Below, one piece after another: positions 17,281-26,066 of a DNA stretch of 64,000 bases. The notes under the pieces were generated by a model, which had not been told where the DNA came from, did not search any database, and worked only from the letters and a program-made list of their open reading frames with translations. A program made the translations under genes and the position numbers. The DNA is from Chitinophaga rhizophila (GTDB lineage: Bacteria > Bacteroidota > Bacteroidia > Chitinophagales > Chitinophagaceae), in NCBI RefSeq assembly GCF_019492185.1, contig NZ_JAICCF010000006.1:62001-126000 (forward strand), read 5' to 3'. Position 1 is the stretch's first letter. Each line of letters begins with the position of its first letter.

Positions 17281-18504
17281 TTAATACTTCGCTCCTCCTT
17301 TGATACGGATATTCTTCTTCTCGGTCTGCTGCTGAATACTTTTGTAGATCCTGTTGCTGAAAGAACTGTCTACCTCGGCGGCGCTACGCTCTTTCAGATC
17401 CTTGGTAATATAATCCTGCCTTTTCTGCATATATAGCTGCAGTTCCTTTGTCAGACTGTCCCGCTCGGCCAGTTTCTCCTTCACATAAGCTCTGCGCTCC
17501 ACAACACTCATACGTTTCATCTCTTCCGGCAGCTCTTCCTCTTTGATCTGGTCTACCCTGGCTACATCCTCGCGCGAATACTCCAACAGTTCCTGTTTGC
17601 CGTAATAAGCTTCCTTACCTGCCCCGGAGGCATTGTATTCCGCCCGCTGGGCTTTTACATTGGATTTGGAGGCACTCGTGATCCGCAGCCCCTTCGCTAC
17701 TTTCTCGGATGACACTGATTTGTCTTTTGTACTACCAAAATAGATCCTGGTAGCATCTAACCTGTCAGAAATATCGGCAATCCGATCATCATAAGGCGTA
17801 TGCACAGCTATATCATTCGCATTCATGTCCACCTGGGCATAAGTACCCTGACTACAGTTGGCAATTTCTCTCCAGATACGCATCGCACCCCGGTCCCCTC
17901 CCATCAGGATCGTATTCAGTATAATATCTTTCTCTTTGGCGAGTGAGCAGCTGACAGGATATTTCACGTCATCCTGGTAATCCATATGCGGCGGACAGTC
18001 ACCCACCAGGAATACTGCCTTATAGGTCTTATCCGACCTGTCCCATTGAAAATGGGTCACCGCTTCATGTAGTGCCTGGTTCACACTTTCCGGCCTGTCT
18101 CCGCCTCCATTGGCATCTATCTGCATCAGTTGAGCATATATATCATCCAGATCACTGGACAATGCCACTTTCCTCGTTACAAAGGCATCGCCCTTATCCC
18201 GGTAAAACAACAGGCCGATCTCAATCACCGGTGCCGGATCTGCCTGTGCCAGACTACCTGCTATAGACCAGATCTTCTCTTTGGCTGCGCCGATCAATCC
18301 ACCCATACTACCAGTGGCATCCAGGGCAAATACAATCTGGATACGCGATTGTGCTACTTGAGGAGATTGAATAGCGGTATCCGCCGGTACAGGTACCGAT
18401 ACAGGCACATGGCCCCCTGTACCAGAACGGCTTACATCTAAGGTATTGATAAGCAAAGCTGTACTGAAAACAGCTATGAGGGGAATAAACATCTTTTGGT
18501 TCAT
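17281..18504 (-). CDS. von Willebrand factor A domain protein, membrane-anchored or secreted
   Basis: A 407-residue protein with an N-terminal hydrophobic segment (residues ~5-20) and a vWA domain from about residue 55. The MIDAS is DATGSMGGL, with supporting residues in IDANGGGDRPESV and LVGDCPPHMDY. The C-terminal third is charged and helical (EELPEEMKRMSVVERRAYVKEKL), probably a coiled coil. It would act in the periplasm or at the surface as a metal-dependent adhesion or interaction protein. No partner is evident in the neighbourhood. Confidence 0.78.
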   Translation of the reverse strand: MNQKMFIPLIAVFSTALLINTLDVSRSGTGGHVPVSVPVPADTAIQSPQVAQSRIQIVFALDATGSMGGLIGAAKEKIWSIAGSLAQADPAPVIEIGLLFYRDKGDAFVTRKVALSSDLDDIYAQLMQIDANGGGDRPESVNQALHEAVTHFQWDRSDKTYKAVFLVGDCPPHMDYQDDVKYPVSCSLAKEKDIILNTILMGGDRGAMRIWREIANCSQGTYAQVDMNANDIAVHTPYDDRIADISDRLDATRIYFGSTKDKSVSSEKVAKGLRITSASKSNVKAQRAEYNASGAGKEAYYGKQELLEYSREDVARVDQIKEEELPEEMKRMSVVERRAYVKEKLAERDSLTKELQLYMQKRQDYITKDLKERSAAEVDSSFSNRIYKSIQQQTEKKNIRIKGGAKY

Positions 18505-18664
18505 AGAAGCGGATTTAGGTGATTGTTAGCATGATTCCCTCAATCAGCCGTTTCCATAAATGCATTTGTTAAGAAAAACTTAAAAGCACAGCAATCATAT
18601 CTATCCCCAAAAGGATGGCTTACCTGAAGAAAGCTATCATGTATAAAAACAACAACATATGTCA

Positions 18665-18672
18665 TATATTTG
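18665..18672 (+). promoter_or_regulatory. Bacteroidota -7 promoter box
   Basis: TATATTTG matches the TAnnTTTG consensus exactly. The expected start of transcription, about 6-7 nt downstream, falls on the first base of the tRNA-like RNA at 18678. No clear TTG -33 element was seen. Confidence 0.6.
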
Positions 18673-18677
18673 CGCCC

Positions 18678-18752
18678 GGATAGGATAGCTCAAAGGAAGA
18701 GTGCCTGCGCTCAGGCAGGAAGTTGCTGGTTCGATTCCAGCTCCTATCCGCA
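18678..18752 (+). ncRNA. tRNA-like RNA with abnormal anticodon loop
   Basis: A complete cloverleaf can be drawn: an 8-bp acceptor (GGATAGGA with TCCTATCC, the extra pair as in tRNA-His), TA, D-arm GCTC/GAGT, anticodon stem CCTGC/GCAGG, 5-nt variable loop and a perfect T-arm (GCTGG, TTCGATT, CCAGC). The anticodon loop has only 6 nt (GCTCAG), so no anticodon can be assigned, and the 3' end reads GCA rather than CCA. It begins at the predicted transcription start and ends 28 nt before the SDR start codon. It may be a decayed tRNA or a tRNA mimic. Confidence 0.6.
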
Positions 18753-18780
18753 CTTTTTCAGCAATATAAGCCTATCCCCT

Positions 18781-20151
18781 ATGAAGGAATTTTCGCAACA
18801 GGAATGGGACAAGTTTTATGAGATCTTACAGTTCCTCGGCAAACATCCCTTCGACTCTCCCGATACAGACCGCCTGAAGGGTCTGGTAACCAAGATATAC
18901 AAAACTGCAAAGAAAGATATAAAACAAGCGGCGGCGGCTGACCGGAGAAATACCAGTATGGAAGCAATCGCCCAGACAACCACTTTCAGACAAGCCAGAC
19001 GCGCTTCTGTTAGTCAGCTGATTGACAACATCATTCCCATCCCTCTGCAACAACCATTGCAAAGACCAATTGTCTGTTATGCCTGCAGAACGCTCTTCAC
19101 TGTCTTACATCACCATTACCACCGGTTATGTCCTGACTGCGCTGACGTCCATTCTCAAAAGAAAGCACAGCGTCTGGACCTGAATACCAGAACAGTGATC
19201 ATTACCGGTGCCAGGATGAAAATAGGCTACGTCACTGCCCTGAAACTACTCAGGGATGGCGCTACAGTTATCGCTACTACCAGGTTTGCTGCTGACGCAC
19301 TACTGAGCTATAGCAAAGAGCCGGATTTCAACACCTGGAAACACCGCCTGTTCATCTACAGTCTCGATCTCATTTCTATCCCGCAGGTAGAAATGTTTAT
19401 CCAGTATGTTCAGAACAACTTTACAAGCATCGATATCATCATCAATAATGCAGCACAGACCATCTCGTATCCTGCTGTATATTATAAGCCACTGATAGAT
19501 AAACAGCTTCTACTGAATACTATCCCAGCTGATGATCAGTCACGTATACTGGCCAATCCGCTGGTAGCGGCTCCTCTGCAACTGGAATCCAATGAGCAAC
19601 TGCTTGCTGCCCATACCTTCTTCCCCGCACATAAAACAGACTACTTCGATCAGCCACTGGACCTGCGCGATAGCAATTCCTGGACAATGAAACTGGAAGA
19701 GGTAGATACTGCTGAAGTACTCTCTGCTAACCTCGTGAATAATATCGCTCCATTCATGCTCAATAGCAGGCTGAAACCAATGATGATGCACTCACCTCAC
19801 AAAGACAAATACATCATCAATGTCAGTTCATCAGAAGGACAATTCAGCTACCAGGGTAAAACGATCTTCCATCCGCATACCAATATGACCAAGGCTGCCC
19901 TGAATATGATGACACGCACCAGCGGCAGAGACTATGCTGAAAACGGCATCTATATGAACAGTGTAGATGTTGGTTGGGTATCTACCGGAAATCCGATAGA
20001 GAAACGTACCCGGTTGGAAGAAAAAGGATATATACCACCGCTTATGCTCGATGACGCTGCAGCACGCATCTACGACCCGATTTACAGGGGTATGCAAGGT
20101 GAGCAACTATACGGTTTGCTGTTCAAAGATTTCCAGGAAGTAAACTGGTAA
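18781..20151 (+). CDS. SDR-family oxidoreductase with N-terminal zinc-ribbon-like region
   Basis: A 456-residue protein. Residues 1-95 are helical. Cys99/Cys102 and Cys117/Cys120 (CYAC...CPDC) form a probable zinc ribbon. A short-chain dehydrogenase fold follows: VIITGARMKIGYVTALKLL (nucleotide binding), IIINNAAQT and NVSSSEGQFSY. The usual YxxxK becomes TNMTK, so the catalytic Tyr is replaced by Thr while Lys remains, which questions normal SDR chemistry. The ATG at 18781 is used because longer readings run back into the tRNA-like RNA. It appears to be co-transcribed with that RNA and ends at a strong terminator. Confidence 0.82.
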   Translation: MKEFSQQEWDKFYEILQFLGKHPFDSPDTDRLKGLVTKIYKTAKKDIKQAAAADRRNTSMEAIAQTTTFRQARRASVSQLIDNIIPIPLQQPLQRPIVCYACRTLFTVLHHHYHRLCPDCADVHSQKKAQRLDLNTRTVIITGARMKIGYVTALKLLRDGATVIATTRFAADALLSYSKEPDFNTWKHRLFIYSLDLISIPQVEMFIQYVQNNFTSIDIIINNAAQTISYPAVYYKPLIDKQLLLNTIPADDQSRILANPLVAAPLQLESNEQLLAAHTFFPAHKTDYFDQPLDLRDSNSWTMKLEEVDTAEVLSANLVNNIAPFMLNSRLKPMMMHSPHKDKYIINVSSSEGQFSYQGKTIFHPHTNMTKAALNMMTRTSGRDYAENGIYMNSVDVGWVSTGNPIEKRTRLEEKGYIPPLMLDDAAARIYDPIYRGMQGEQLYGLLFKDFQEVNW

Positions 20152-20158
20152 TGTCTTT

Positions 20159-20210
20159 CTATACATAACAAAGGGGCCTTCGTATATAAAGGCCCATTTG
20201 TTATGTATAG
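20159..20210. terminator. Strong bidirectional terminator hairpin
   Basis: The arms CTATACATAACAAA and TTTGTTATGTATAG pair, continued by GGGCCTT/AAGGCCC, around an 8-nt loop. It lies between convergent genes (SDR and RidA), so it can serve both. Confidence 0.8.
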
Positions 20211-20224
20211 AACATCTGCACACG

Positions 20225-20698
20225 TCACTTTACCACTGTCGCTTCCAGTTCTACTTTCAATGTCTCAAACAGACTTTTCACTTCCATAAAAGTCAGCGCC
20301 TGTTTCATACCATGCTTCTCTACCCATGGCTGGAATATCTCAAAAAAATGAGGAAGCAGCTCTTCTGCATTTGTTGTGTAGATGGTCAGTCGTACGATGT
20401 TCTTACACTCGTAACCTGCCTGGCTGATCACTGTCTCCAGGTTTTCCATTGCCTGCAGCAACTGTGTTTTTGCATCCGCTGTGCTTGATTTACCATCAGC
20501 ATCTACTGCGGCCTGTCCTGAACAGTATAATGTGCCTGTTACATTTTTAACTTCTACTGCCTGTACATAACTACGCTGGTCCTGCCATTTCCAAGGGTTG
20601 ATGATCGTCTTTTCCATCTTATATTGTTTTTGCGTTTGTGCGAATAAGGGTATAACTGCTATCAATAATGATGCTAATACCCATGTTGCTTTATTCAT
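20225..20698 (-). CDS. RidA-family protein with signal peptide
   Basis: A 157-residue protein with a signal peptide (MNKATWVLASLLIAVIPLFAQ) and a RidA/YjgF domain (GTLYCSGQAAVDADGK, ENLETVISQAGYECKNIVRL, then LFETLKVELEATVVK). Cytosolic RidA hydrolyses reactive enamines. An exported copy suggests a periplasmic role of unknown substrate. The typical RidA Arg in the (I/L)xxR segment is not placed with certainty. The start at 20698 is chosen because it opens the signal peptide; 20758 is in frame but adds a non-conserved tail. Confidence 0.82.
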   Translation of the reverse strand: MNKATWVLASLLIAVIPLFAQTQKQYKMEKTIINPWKWQDQRSYVQAVEVKNVTGTLYCSGQAAVDADGKSSTADAKTQLLQAMENLETVISQAGYECKNIVRLTIYTTNAEELLPHFFEIFQPWVEKHGMKQALTFMEVKSLFETLKVELEATVVK

Positions 20699-20789
20699 GA
20701 TTGTAGTTAAAAATTCTACTACAAAGCTGAGAATAACGCCGCACATCCCGCAGGACATACCTCACAAATTACGCGTGACAATTATCACA

Positions 20790-21353
20790 CTAAGAAGATA
20801 ACCTGCTCAGCGTTTCCCGGGATACACCGAGATAAGATGCAATCAATGTTTTATTCACCCGTTGGAGCAGTGTGGGATACTGCCGCAGGAATTGTTCGTA
20901 CCGCTCTTTGGCACTCGTGGAAAGCAGGGATAATATACGCTGCTGAGAGGCAATATAACTAAGGTGGGATTTCCTCAGAAAGAAATGTTCAATCTTGGGT
21001 AACGCTGCATGTAACTGCTGATCATCTTCCAGGGAAATGTATAATACTTCAGCATCCTCCAGACAGTCCAGCGACATCGTTGCTTTGGTCTTATGGAAAT
21101 ACGACTGATAGTCACTCACCCACCAGTCTTCGGTAGCAAAGTGCAATACATGCTCTTTATCATTGGCATCCGTATGCGACAGCTTCAGTAATCCTGTCAT
21201 CACGAAATAAGAATATACCGTCGTATCTCCTTCCTGAATCAGGTACTGATGCTTCTTCACCTTGCGGTAATTAAAATGCTTACTGATAAATGCAAATTCC
21301 TCATCCGTCAGCGGGACAACTTTCTCTATATGTTCTCTGAGTCTTGTATACAT
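20790..21353 (-). CDS. Crp/Fnr family transcriptional regulator
   Basis: A 187-residue regulator with a cyclic-nucleotide-binding-like fold (KVKKHQYLIQEGDTTVYSYF) and a C-terminal winged helix (NKTLIASYLGVSRETLSRL). This is the Bacteroidota group that probably does not bind cAMP. The start at 21353 is supported by a perfect -7 box (21368-21375) just upstream, which would lie inside a longer reading from 21458. It lies 92 nt upstream of the RidA gene on the same strand and may control it. Confidence 0.85.
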   Translation of the reverse strand: MYTRLREHIEKVVPLTDEEFAFISKHFNYRKVKKHQYLIQEGDTTVYSYFVMTGLLKLSHTDANDKEHVLHFATEDWWVSDYQSYFHKTKATMSLDCLEDAEVLYISLEDDQQLHAALPKIEHFFLRKSHLSYIASQQRILSLLSTSAKERYEQFLRQYPTLLQRVNKTLIASYLGVSRETLSRLSS

Positions 21354-21367
21354 GGCGGCAGAAAATA

Positions 21368-21375
21368 CAAACTTA
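21368..21375 (-). promoter_or_regulatory. -7 promoter box of the Crp/Fnr gene
   Basis: The minus strand reads TAAGTTTG, an exact TAnnTTTG match, 15 nt upstream of the proposed ATG. This implies a very short untranslated leader. No convincing -33 TTG was identified. Confidence 0.55.
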
Positions 21376-21520
21376 TCTGATTTTCCTGGTATCAGCACAG
21401 GAAACCGGTTAGTTAATTCACCTGCAATGTCCTGTCTCACCATAACAGCAGCTGGCAAATATCAACCCGGCCTTCCACATAATATTAGTATATTACACCA
21501 TATTACACACCTATTACCCC

Positions 21521-22234
21521 ATGAAAAGAACTAATGTCTCTCTGATTTTCAACATCTTTTTAGCCGTGGGATTTATCTTGCTGCTGGTCGCCGGCTTTCT
21601 TACCTACAATACCAAAAAATTTGAACGTACTGCCCTTAAAGCCAATGGCCGGGTAGTTGATCTGGTGGAAAATCGCAATAGCTCTGGCGGCAAAAGCTCA
21701 AGAACATATTCACCTGTAGTTATTTACACTGATGACAAGGGCGTCGAACACCGCTATATTGCCAGCTTCTCTTCCAACCCTCCGGCTTACGAAGTAGGTG
21801 AAACGGTGGTTATTTACTATGACCCCTGGGATCCTGATAACGCCGCTATTGCCGGCTGGGGAAGTTACCTGGGCGCTATCATCGTTGGAGGTATCGGCCT
21901 GCTGTTTACGCTGATCAGTCTGGGCTTTCATGCAGTAAGAAAAATCAGGCATGCCAGTAATGCCCGCCTGAAAGAATCCGGACAACTCGTACTTGCTGAT
22001 TTCATCAGTGTGGATATCAATGAATATGTCAGTGTGAATAACCGCCATCCTTTCTTTATCCGTTGTGAGTGGAAAGATCCGCTGACGGGTGAAAAGAAGG
22101 CATTTAAAAGCGGCTTTCTCTGGTCTGACCCCACCCCTAGAATAGGCGCTGGAAAGAAAATATCCGTATACATTGACGGTGATAATCCAAAGAAATACTA
22201 CGTTGATATCACACCTTATGAAGGACATGCATAA
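21521..22234 (+). CDS. DUF3592-type membrane protein
   Basis: A 237-residue protein with two membrane segments (about 9-28 and 113-135) and two extracytoplasmic beta-rich modules. Each has the DUF3592 pattern, for example ANGRVVDLVENRNSSGGKSS...YSPVVIYTDDKG and VIYYDPWDPDNAAI, repeated late as ISVYIDGDNPKKYYVDI. Function is unknown. It is divergent from the Crp/Fnr gene. Confidence 0.72.
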   Translation: MKRTNVSLIFNIFLAVGFILLLVAGFLTYNTKKFERTALKANGRVVDLVENRNSSGGKSSRTYSPVVIYTDDKGVEHRYIASFSSNPPAYEVGETVVIYYDPWDPDNAAIAGWGSYLGAIIVGGIGLLFTLISLGFHAVRKIRHASNARLKESGQLVLADFISVDINEYVSVNNRHPFFIRCEWKDPLTGEKKAFKSGFLWSDPTPRIGAGKKISVYIDGDNPKKYYVDITPYEGHA

Positions 22235-22286
22235 GGACTGATTTACCGGAATTACTTCATACAATATACCGGAAGAGCTATACTGC

Positions 22287-23567
22287 CTAACGGCCCTTGA
22301 AGAAAGCTTCTACCTGCTTATTAAACAGATCAGGCGCTTCTCTGGGAACGTCGTGCGTGGTATTGTCAATTATCAGCAGCTTTGAACCGGGAATGTTGTC
22401 CGCAATTAACCGGGTATGACCTGCTTTAACGAAATCCCGCTCACCGGCTATAATAAGCGCCGGACTTTTTATTAACTGAAGCTCCGATGGTTTTATATTA
22501 GGTTCTTCCAGCAAACAACGGCTTACCCGCAATTCAAACTGCCGGGCATTACCAGGTAATGCTTCCAGCATCTTTACGCGACTACGCACAGTATCCAGCA
22601 CAAATTTTTCAATAGCGGTGGTATCAGCAAAGAGGCACGCGCCTGATACCGCCAGCTTTTTTACCTTGTCCGGATAACGCATGGCCATAATCAGCCCGGT
22701 ATTCCCTCCATCACTCCATCCCAGTACATTCACTGCATCCAGCTTTAATACCTTCAGTAGCTGATACATGTCTGCTGCATAGAGCTCATACGTCAGCCGT
22801 GTAGTATCTGCCGTAGATTTTCCATGACCACGGGTATCAACTGCTATCACTTTAAAAGATTGAGACAATGCGGGTATCTGTTTTTCAAAAGATACTATTG
22901 ACTCCAGCGCTCCGTGTAACAGTAACAGCGGCTCACCATCTCCATATACCTCGTAATAAATACGGTTGCCATTCACATCCGCATAATGGCCGGCCTTGTC
23001 GTTCGTACCATATCCGGTAGAAACAATTTGCGAAGCATCTACCTGTAACGCCTGTTTGCCACTATGCATCCGCTGATTTCCTGCTGCCCTGGTAACAGCA
23101 TCAGGTGTATTCATAAACTTCCAGGGAGACAATTCAGGTTGTTCAAAGCTGGAATTACCGATAGCTATCTCTTTTCCTTTAATGGTCAGTTTCATGTCAT
23201 CATAAAAGAACTTATCCTTCCCCGAATACAGAGCACCGATAGCCAGGGAATCTGCCTTTTTATCAATCTTACCGGATACTGTCAGCCGGTTCCATTCTCC
23301 TGCCTTGAAGTCTGCCATACTCAACTTACCCACAGCCGTCCCTACCTGCGTACGCTGATTAAAACCCAGCGCCATCAATGCTGTTCCGGAAGATAGATCC
23401 AGGCGCTCAGCATATACCCAGCATTCCAGCGTAAAGGAACTACCTTTAAATGCTGAAACATCTACCATCTGGTAAAAGGTTGCAGGCGGAGTATACTGTG
23501 CGGTAGCAATAACTGATATTGTAAGCGCAATACAACTTACAACCAGGGTACGTAAAAATGAACGCAT
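22287..23567 (-). CDS. Secreted alpha/beta hydrolase with N-terminal beta-sandwich
   Basis: A 426-residue protein with a signal peptide (residues 1-23). Residues ~25-180 form a carbohydrate-binding-like beta-sandwich (SSFTLECWVYAERLDLSSG). An alpha/beta hydrolase follows, with the oxyanion segment LLLLHGALES, nucleophile Ser285 in GWSDGG, Asp378 in GERDFV and His405 in NTTHDVP. Esterase or peptidase activity is likely but the substrate is unknown. The N-terminal module suggests binding to a polymer or cell wall. Confidence 0.8.
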   Translation of the reverse strand: MRSFLRTLVVSCIALTISVIATAQYTPPATFYQMVDVSAFKGSSFTLECWVYAERLDLSSGTALMALGFNQRTQVGTAVGKLSMADFKAGEWNRLTVSGKIDKKADSLAIGALYSGKDKFFYDDMKLTIKGKEIAIGNSSFEQPELSPWKFMNTPDAVTRAAGNQRMHSGKQALQVDASQIVSTGYGTNDKAGHYADVNGNRIYYEVYGDGEPLLLLHGALESIVSFEKQIPALSQSFKVIAVDTRGHGKSTADTTRLTYELYAADMYQLLKVLKLDAVNVLGWSDGGNTGLIMAMRYPDKVKKLAVSGACLFADTTAIEKFVLDTVRSRVKMLEALPGNARQFELRVSRCLLEEPNIKPSELQLIKSPALIIAGERDFVKAGHTRLIADNIPGSKLLIIDNTTHDVPREAPDLFNKQVEAFFKGR

Positions 23568-23729
23568 ATACGGGTTAGCATTTAGATACTGGCAAAGTAG
23601 CCGGCATCATTAGTGTCTTATAATGATTTCAGCTAAAAATTAGTATAAAAATTCCGGATTTCATAAACCTGCTGATGCATTACCTGCTATATAACATACG
23701 CTATCCGGAATATCCTTCATACTAACTAC

Positions 23730-25316
23730 TTACAATTGTATCTCTCTGCTGATATCAATTTCATCGAGAAAATATGTATCGTGGCTAATGACAATCAGCG
23801 TCCCCTGATATTCGTTAACGGCGGCAGTCAGTATTTCTATATTCTGAATATCCAGGTTGTTTGTCGGTTCATCGAGCACTATAATATCCGGTGACTGATT
23901 ACCGATGGTCAGGGAACATAACATCAGTCGCATTTTCTCGCCTCCGCTTAACGCCTCACAGGGCTTATCCCAGTATTCACGGGTAAAGAGGAAACGGTTC
24001 AGCCGCGTTTTTATCTCATGCTCCTGTAAACCGGTCCTATTGTATTTCGCAGCCTGTTCGTATACACTTAGGTTATTATCCACCAGCGAATAGTCCTGGT
24101 CTATATAGACGGTCTTCACGATCGCTCTGTTCAGCGTGCCTTCCTGTGGCTGCAGCTCGCCCAGTAACATCCTGATCAGCGTCGTTTTACCTGACCCGTT
24201 CCGGCCACGGATAACAATACGTTCGCCGCTAACAATCTGAAAGCTCAACGCCTCCTGCCATAACAGTTTGTCGCCATAGCTGAAGTTGACATCTCTGGCT
24301 GTCGCCAGTATTTTGCCTTTGTGCAGGGAGGAGTTGTCAAAATCCATCTTCATCTTATCAATATCCGGCAACTCTTTCCGTAGCTGATTAAGTTCGTCTG
24401 ATATATTACCTACTTTCTCAGCATGTATTCCCTTCAGGCGGGAAGTACTTTTCTCTGCATTATTGCGTAGCGTATTCATTAAGATGGTAGGTAGACCTGC
24501 CTTCTCCTGTTTCTTTTTACCGCGGGCATCCAGCTTCTGCTGCCTTTCGATGGACTCCCGCTCAGTATCTCTGGCCTTACGCAGTTCTTTTTCCTTACTC
24601 TTTACATCCTGACTAAGCGCCTCACCGGCAATCGCCTTCTGTGCTGCATAGAACTCATAGTTACCACCATATACGGTAATACCACGCCTGCTTAGTTCAA
24701 ACACTGTCTCTAACAGATTCAATAATGTTCTGTCGTGGCTTACAACTACCAATGTATTGGTGGTTGTGGATATATAATCATACAACACCGCTCTGGCTCC
24801 AACGTCCAGGTGGTTGCTGGGTTCATCCAGCAAAACCAGTTCCGGCTGATGTATCATAATACCTGCCAGGAAGACCTTTGTTTTTTGTCCGCCGCTAAGC
24901 ATACGCATAGGCTGTGTAAGTTCAATATCCTGCAATTGCCAATAGGCAAAAGCTTCGAGGCAACGTTCTTCTATTGTCCAGTCATCGTCCAGAACCATCA
25001 TATTACCTTCCGTGACGTTGCCGGCAAGGATCTCTCTCAATGCATTGATCTTATCGGCTATTCTCAATGCCTGCGCTACTGTATAGTCATTATACTGGCC
25101 AAACAGCTGCGGAATATAATAGGGCTTTACATCAGCCTTGAGTATACCTGCGGAGGGTAGTAGTTCACCTGCAAGGATTCTCAGTAATGTAGACTTGCCT
25201 GCACCGTTATTACCGATCAGGGCTATTTTATCCTGTTTATTAACAGTAAGATGGATATCTGTAAAGAGTATATCTCTATTGGGATGGGTATAACTTACAC
25301 CTTGAAGAATGAGCAT
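23730..25316 (-). CDS. ABC-F family ATPase
   Basis: A 528-residue soluble protein with two ABC domains and no membrane segments. The first has GNNGAGKST (36-44 region), LSGGQKTK and LLDEPSNHLD. The second has GRNGSGKTT, LSGGEKMRL and VLDEPTNNLD. The linker is long and basic (RKARDTERESIERQQKLD; KKKQEKAGLP), as in ABC-F proteins that bind the ribosomal E site. Some give resistance to ribosome-targeting antibiotics, others assist translation. Start at 25316 (MLILQGVSYTHP) by family; an in-frame ATG lies 12 codons upstream next to a hairpin. Confidence 0.85.
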   Translation of the reverse strand: MLILQGVSYTHPNRDILFTDIHLTVNKQDKIALIGNNGAGKSTLLRILAGELLPSAGILKADVKPYYIPQLFGQYNDYTVAQALRIADKINALREILAGNVTEGNMMVLDDDWTIEERCLEAFAYWQLQDIELTQPMRMLSGGQKTKVFLAGIMIHQPELVLLDEPSNHLDVGARAVLYDYISTTTNTLVVVSHDRTLLNLLETVFELSRRGITVYGGNYEFYAAQKAIAGEALSQDVKSKEKELRKARDTERESIERQQKLDARGKKKQEKAGLPTILMNTLRNNAEKSTSRLKGIHAEKVGNISDELNQLRKELPDIDKMKMDFDNSSLHKGKILATARDVNFSYGDKLLWQEALSFQIVSGERIVIRGRNGSGKTTLIRMLLGELQPQEGTLNRAIVKTVYIDQDYSLVDNNLSVYEQAAKYNRTGLQEHEIKTRLNRFLFTREYWDKPCEALSGGEKMRLMLCSLTIGNQSPDIIVLDEPTNNLDIQNIEILTAAVNEYQGTLIVISHDTYFLDEIDISREIQL

Positions 25317-25343
25317 TATTTCCTTCTTTAAAGAATGAATAAT

Positions 25344-25375
25344 AAACACCACCGCTATTAGCGGCGTGCCTGTTT
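25344..25375 (-). promoter_or_regulatory. Hairpin in the ABC-F leader, possible attenuator
   Basis: AAACA/TGTTT and CCGC/GCGG arms form a stem-loop 28 nt upstream of the ABC-F start. On the minus strand it is followed by TTTATTATT. ABC-F resistance genes are often controlled by ribosome-mediated attenuation, so this is a candidate, but the leader peptide is not clear. Confidence 0.4.
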
Positions 25376-25501
25376 ATTTTTCCTGAAAGAAATTAAATCT
25401 CACATTAGTGTATCTCTGTTTGAGTGGAAGACAAAAGTACAAAAATTTCTGAAAAGCCATTCCGACCGCAACAATAATTTGCGCTTCTTTGCAAACGTAT
25501 A

Positions 25502-25954
25502 TTATTCTTCCCAGCGTTTCTGAATATTGTTCAGGGAGATCCAATAGGGCATCATGACAGCAACAGGAATAAGCAGCAGAAGTCCTTCCGGGGCTTCAAT
25601 GCCGATATTAAATGCTACCAGTATACACCATATTCCTGCTACTATCCAGTTGAACTTTATTGCCCATTTTACCTCCCGCCATAAAAGAAAAGACATGAGG
25701 AATAATAGGAACCCTGGCGTTACAGTAACAAACGTAAAAACAGATACATATACCATCATATCGTACGACCCGTTGTTACGATTGTTTTTCAGCACTTCTT
25801 CTACCACCATCGTGATGGTAGTCAGCATGAGTAGTATACCAAGGATCATACAGATCCACATATACACTTTCACTGTGGTGGATAACAGGTCACGCCGCCT
25901 TACCGACAGGCTGTCGGTGATACTATCATCAAATATACTTTCCTGCTCTTTCAT
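25502..25954 (-). CDS. Hypothetical four-helix membrane protein
   Basis: About 150 residues with a charged N-terminus (MKEQESIFDDSITDSL) and four probable membrane helices (WICMILGILLMLTTITMVV; VYVSVFTFVTVTPGFLLFL; FNWIVAGIWCILVAF; LLLLIPVAVMMPYWISL). No family recognised. An ATG six codons upstream (25972) is also possible. No obvious operon partner. Confidence 0.6.
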   Translation of the reverse strand: MKEQESIFDDSITDSLSVRRRDLLSTTVKVYMWICMILGILLMLTTITMVVEEVLKNNRNNGSYDMMVYVSVFTFVTVTPGFLLFLMSFLLWREVKWAIKFNWIVAGIWCILVAFNIGIEAPEGLLLLIPVAVMMPYWISLNNIQKRWEE

Positions 25955-26066
25955 CTTGTACCTGCTGATCATTAAAGGTACCGGAAGTTAGATAAAAAAA
26001 AGAGACTCCCCACTGGCCGACCAGTGAGGAGTCAGAAAAAGGATATATTGATCGTTGAACCCTATG

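Noticed and set aside
18678..18752. Normal functional tRNA gene
   Set aside because: The anticodon loop has 6 rather than 7 bases and no anticodon can be assigned, so it was listed as a tRNA-like RNA instead.
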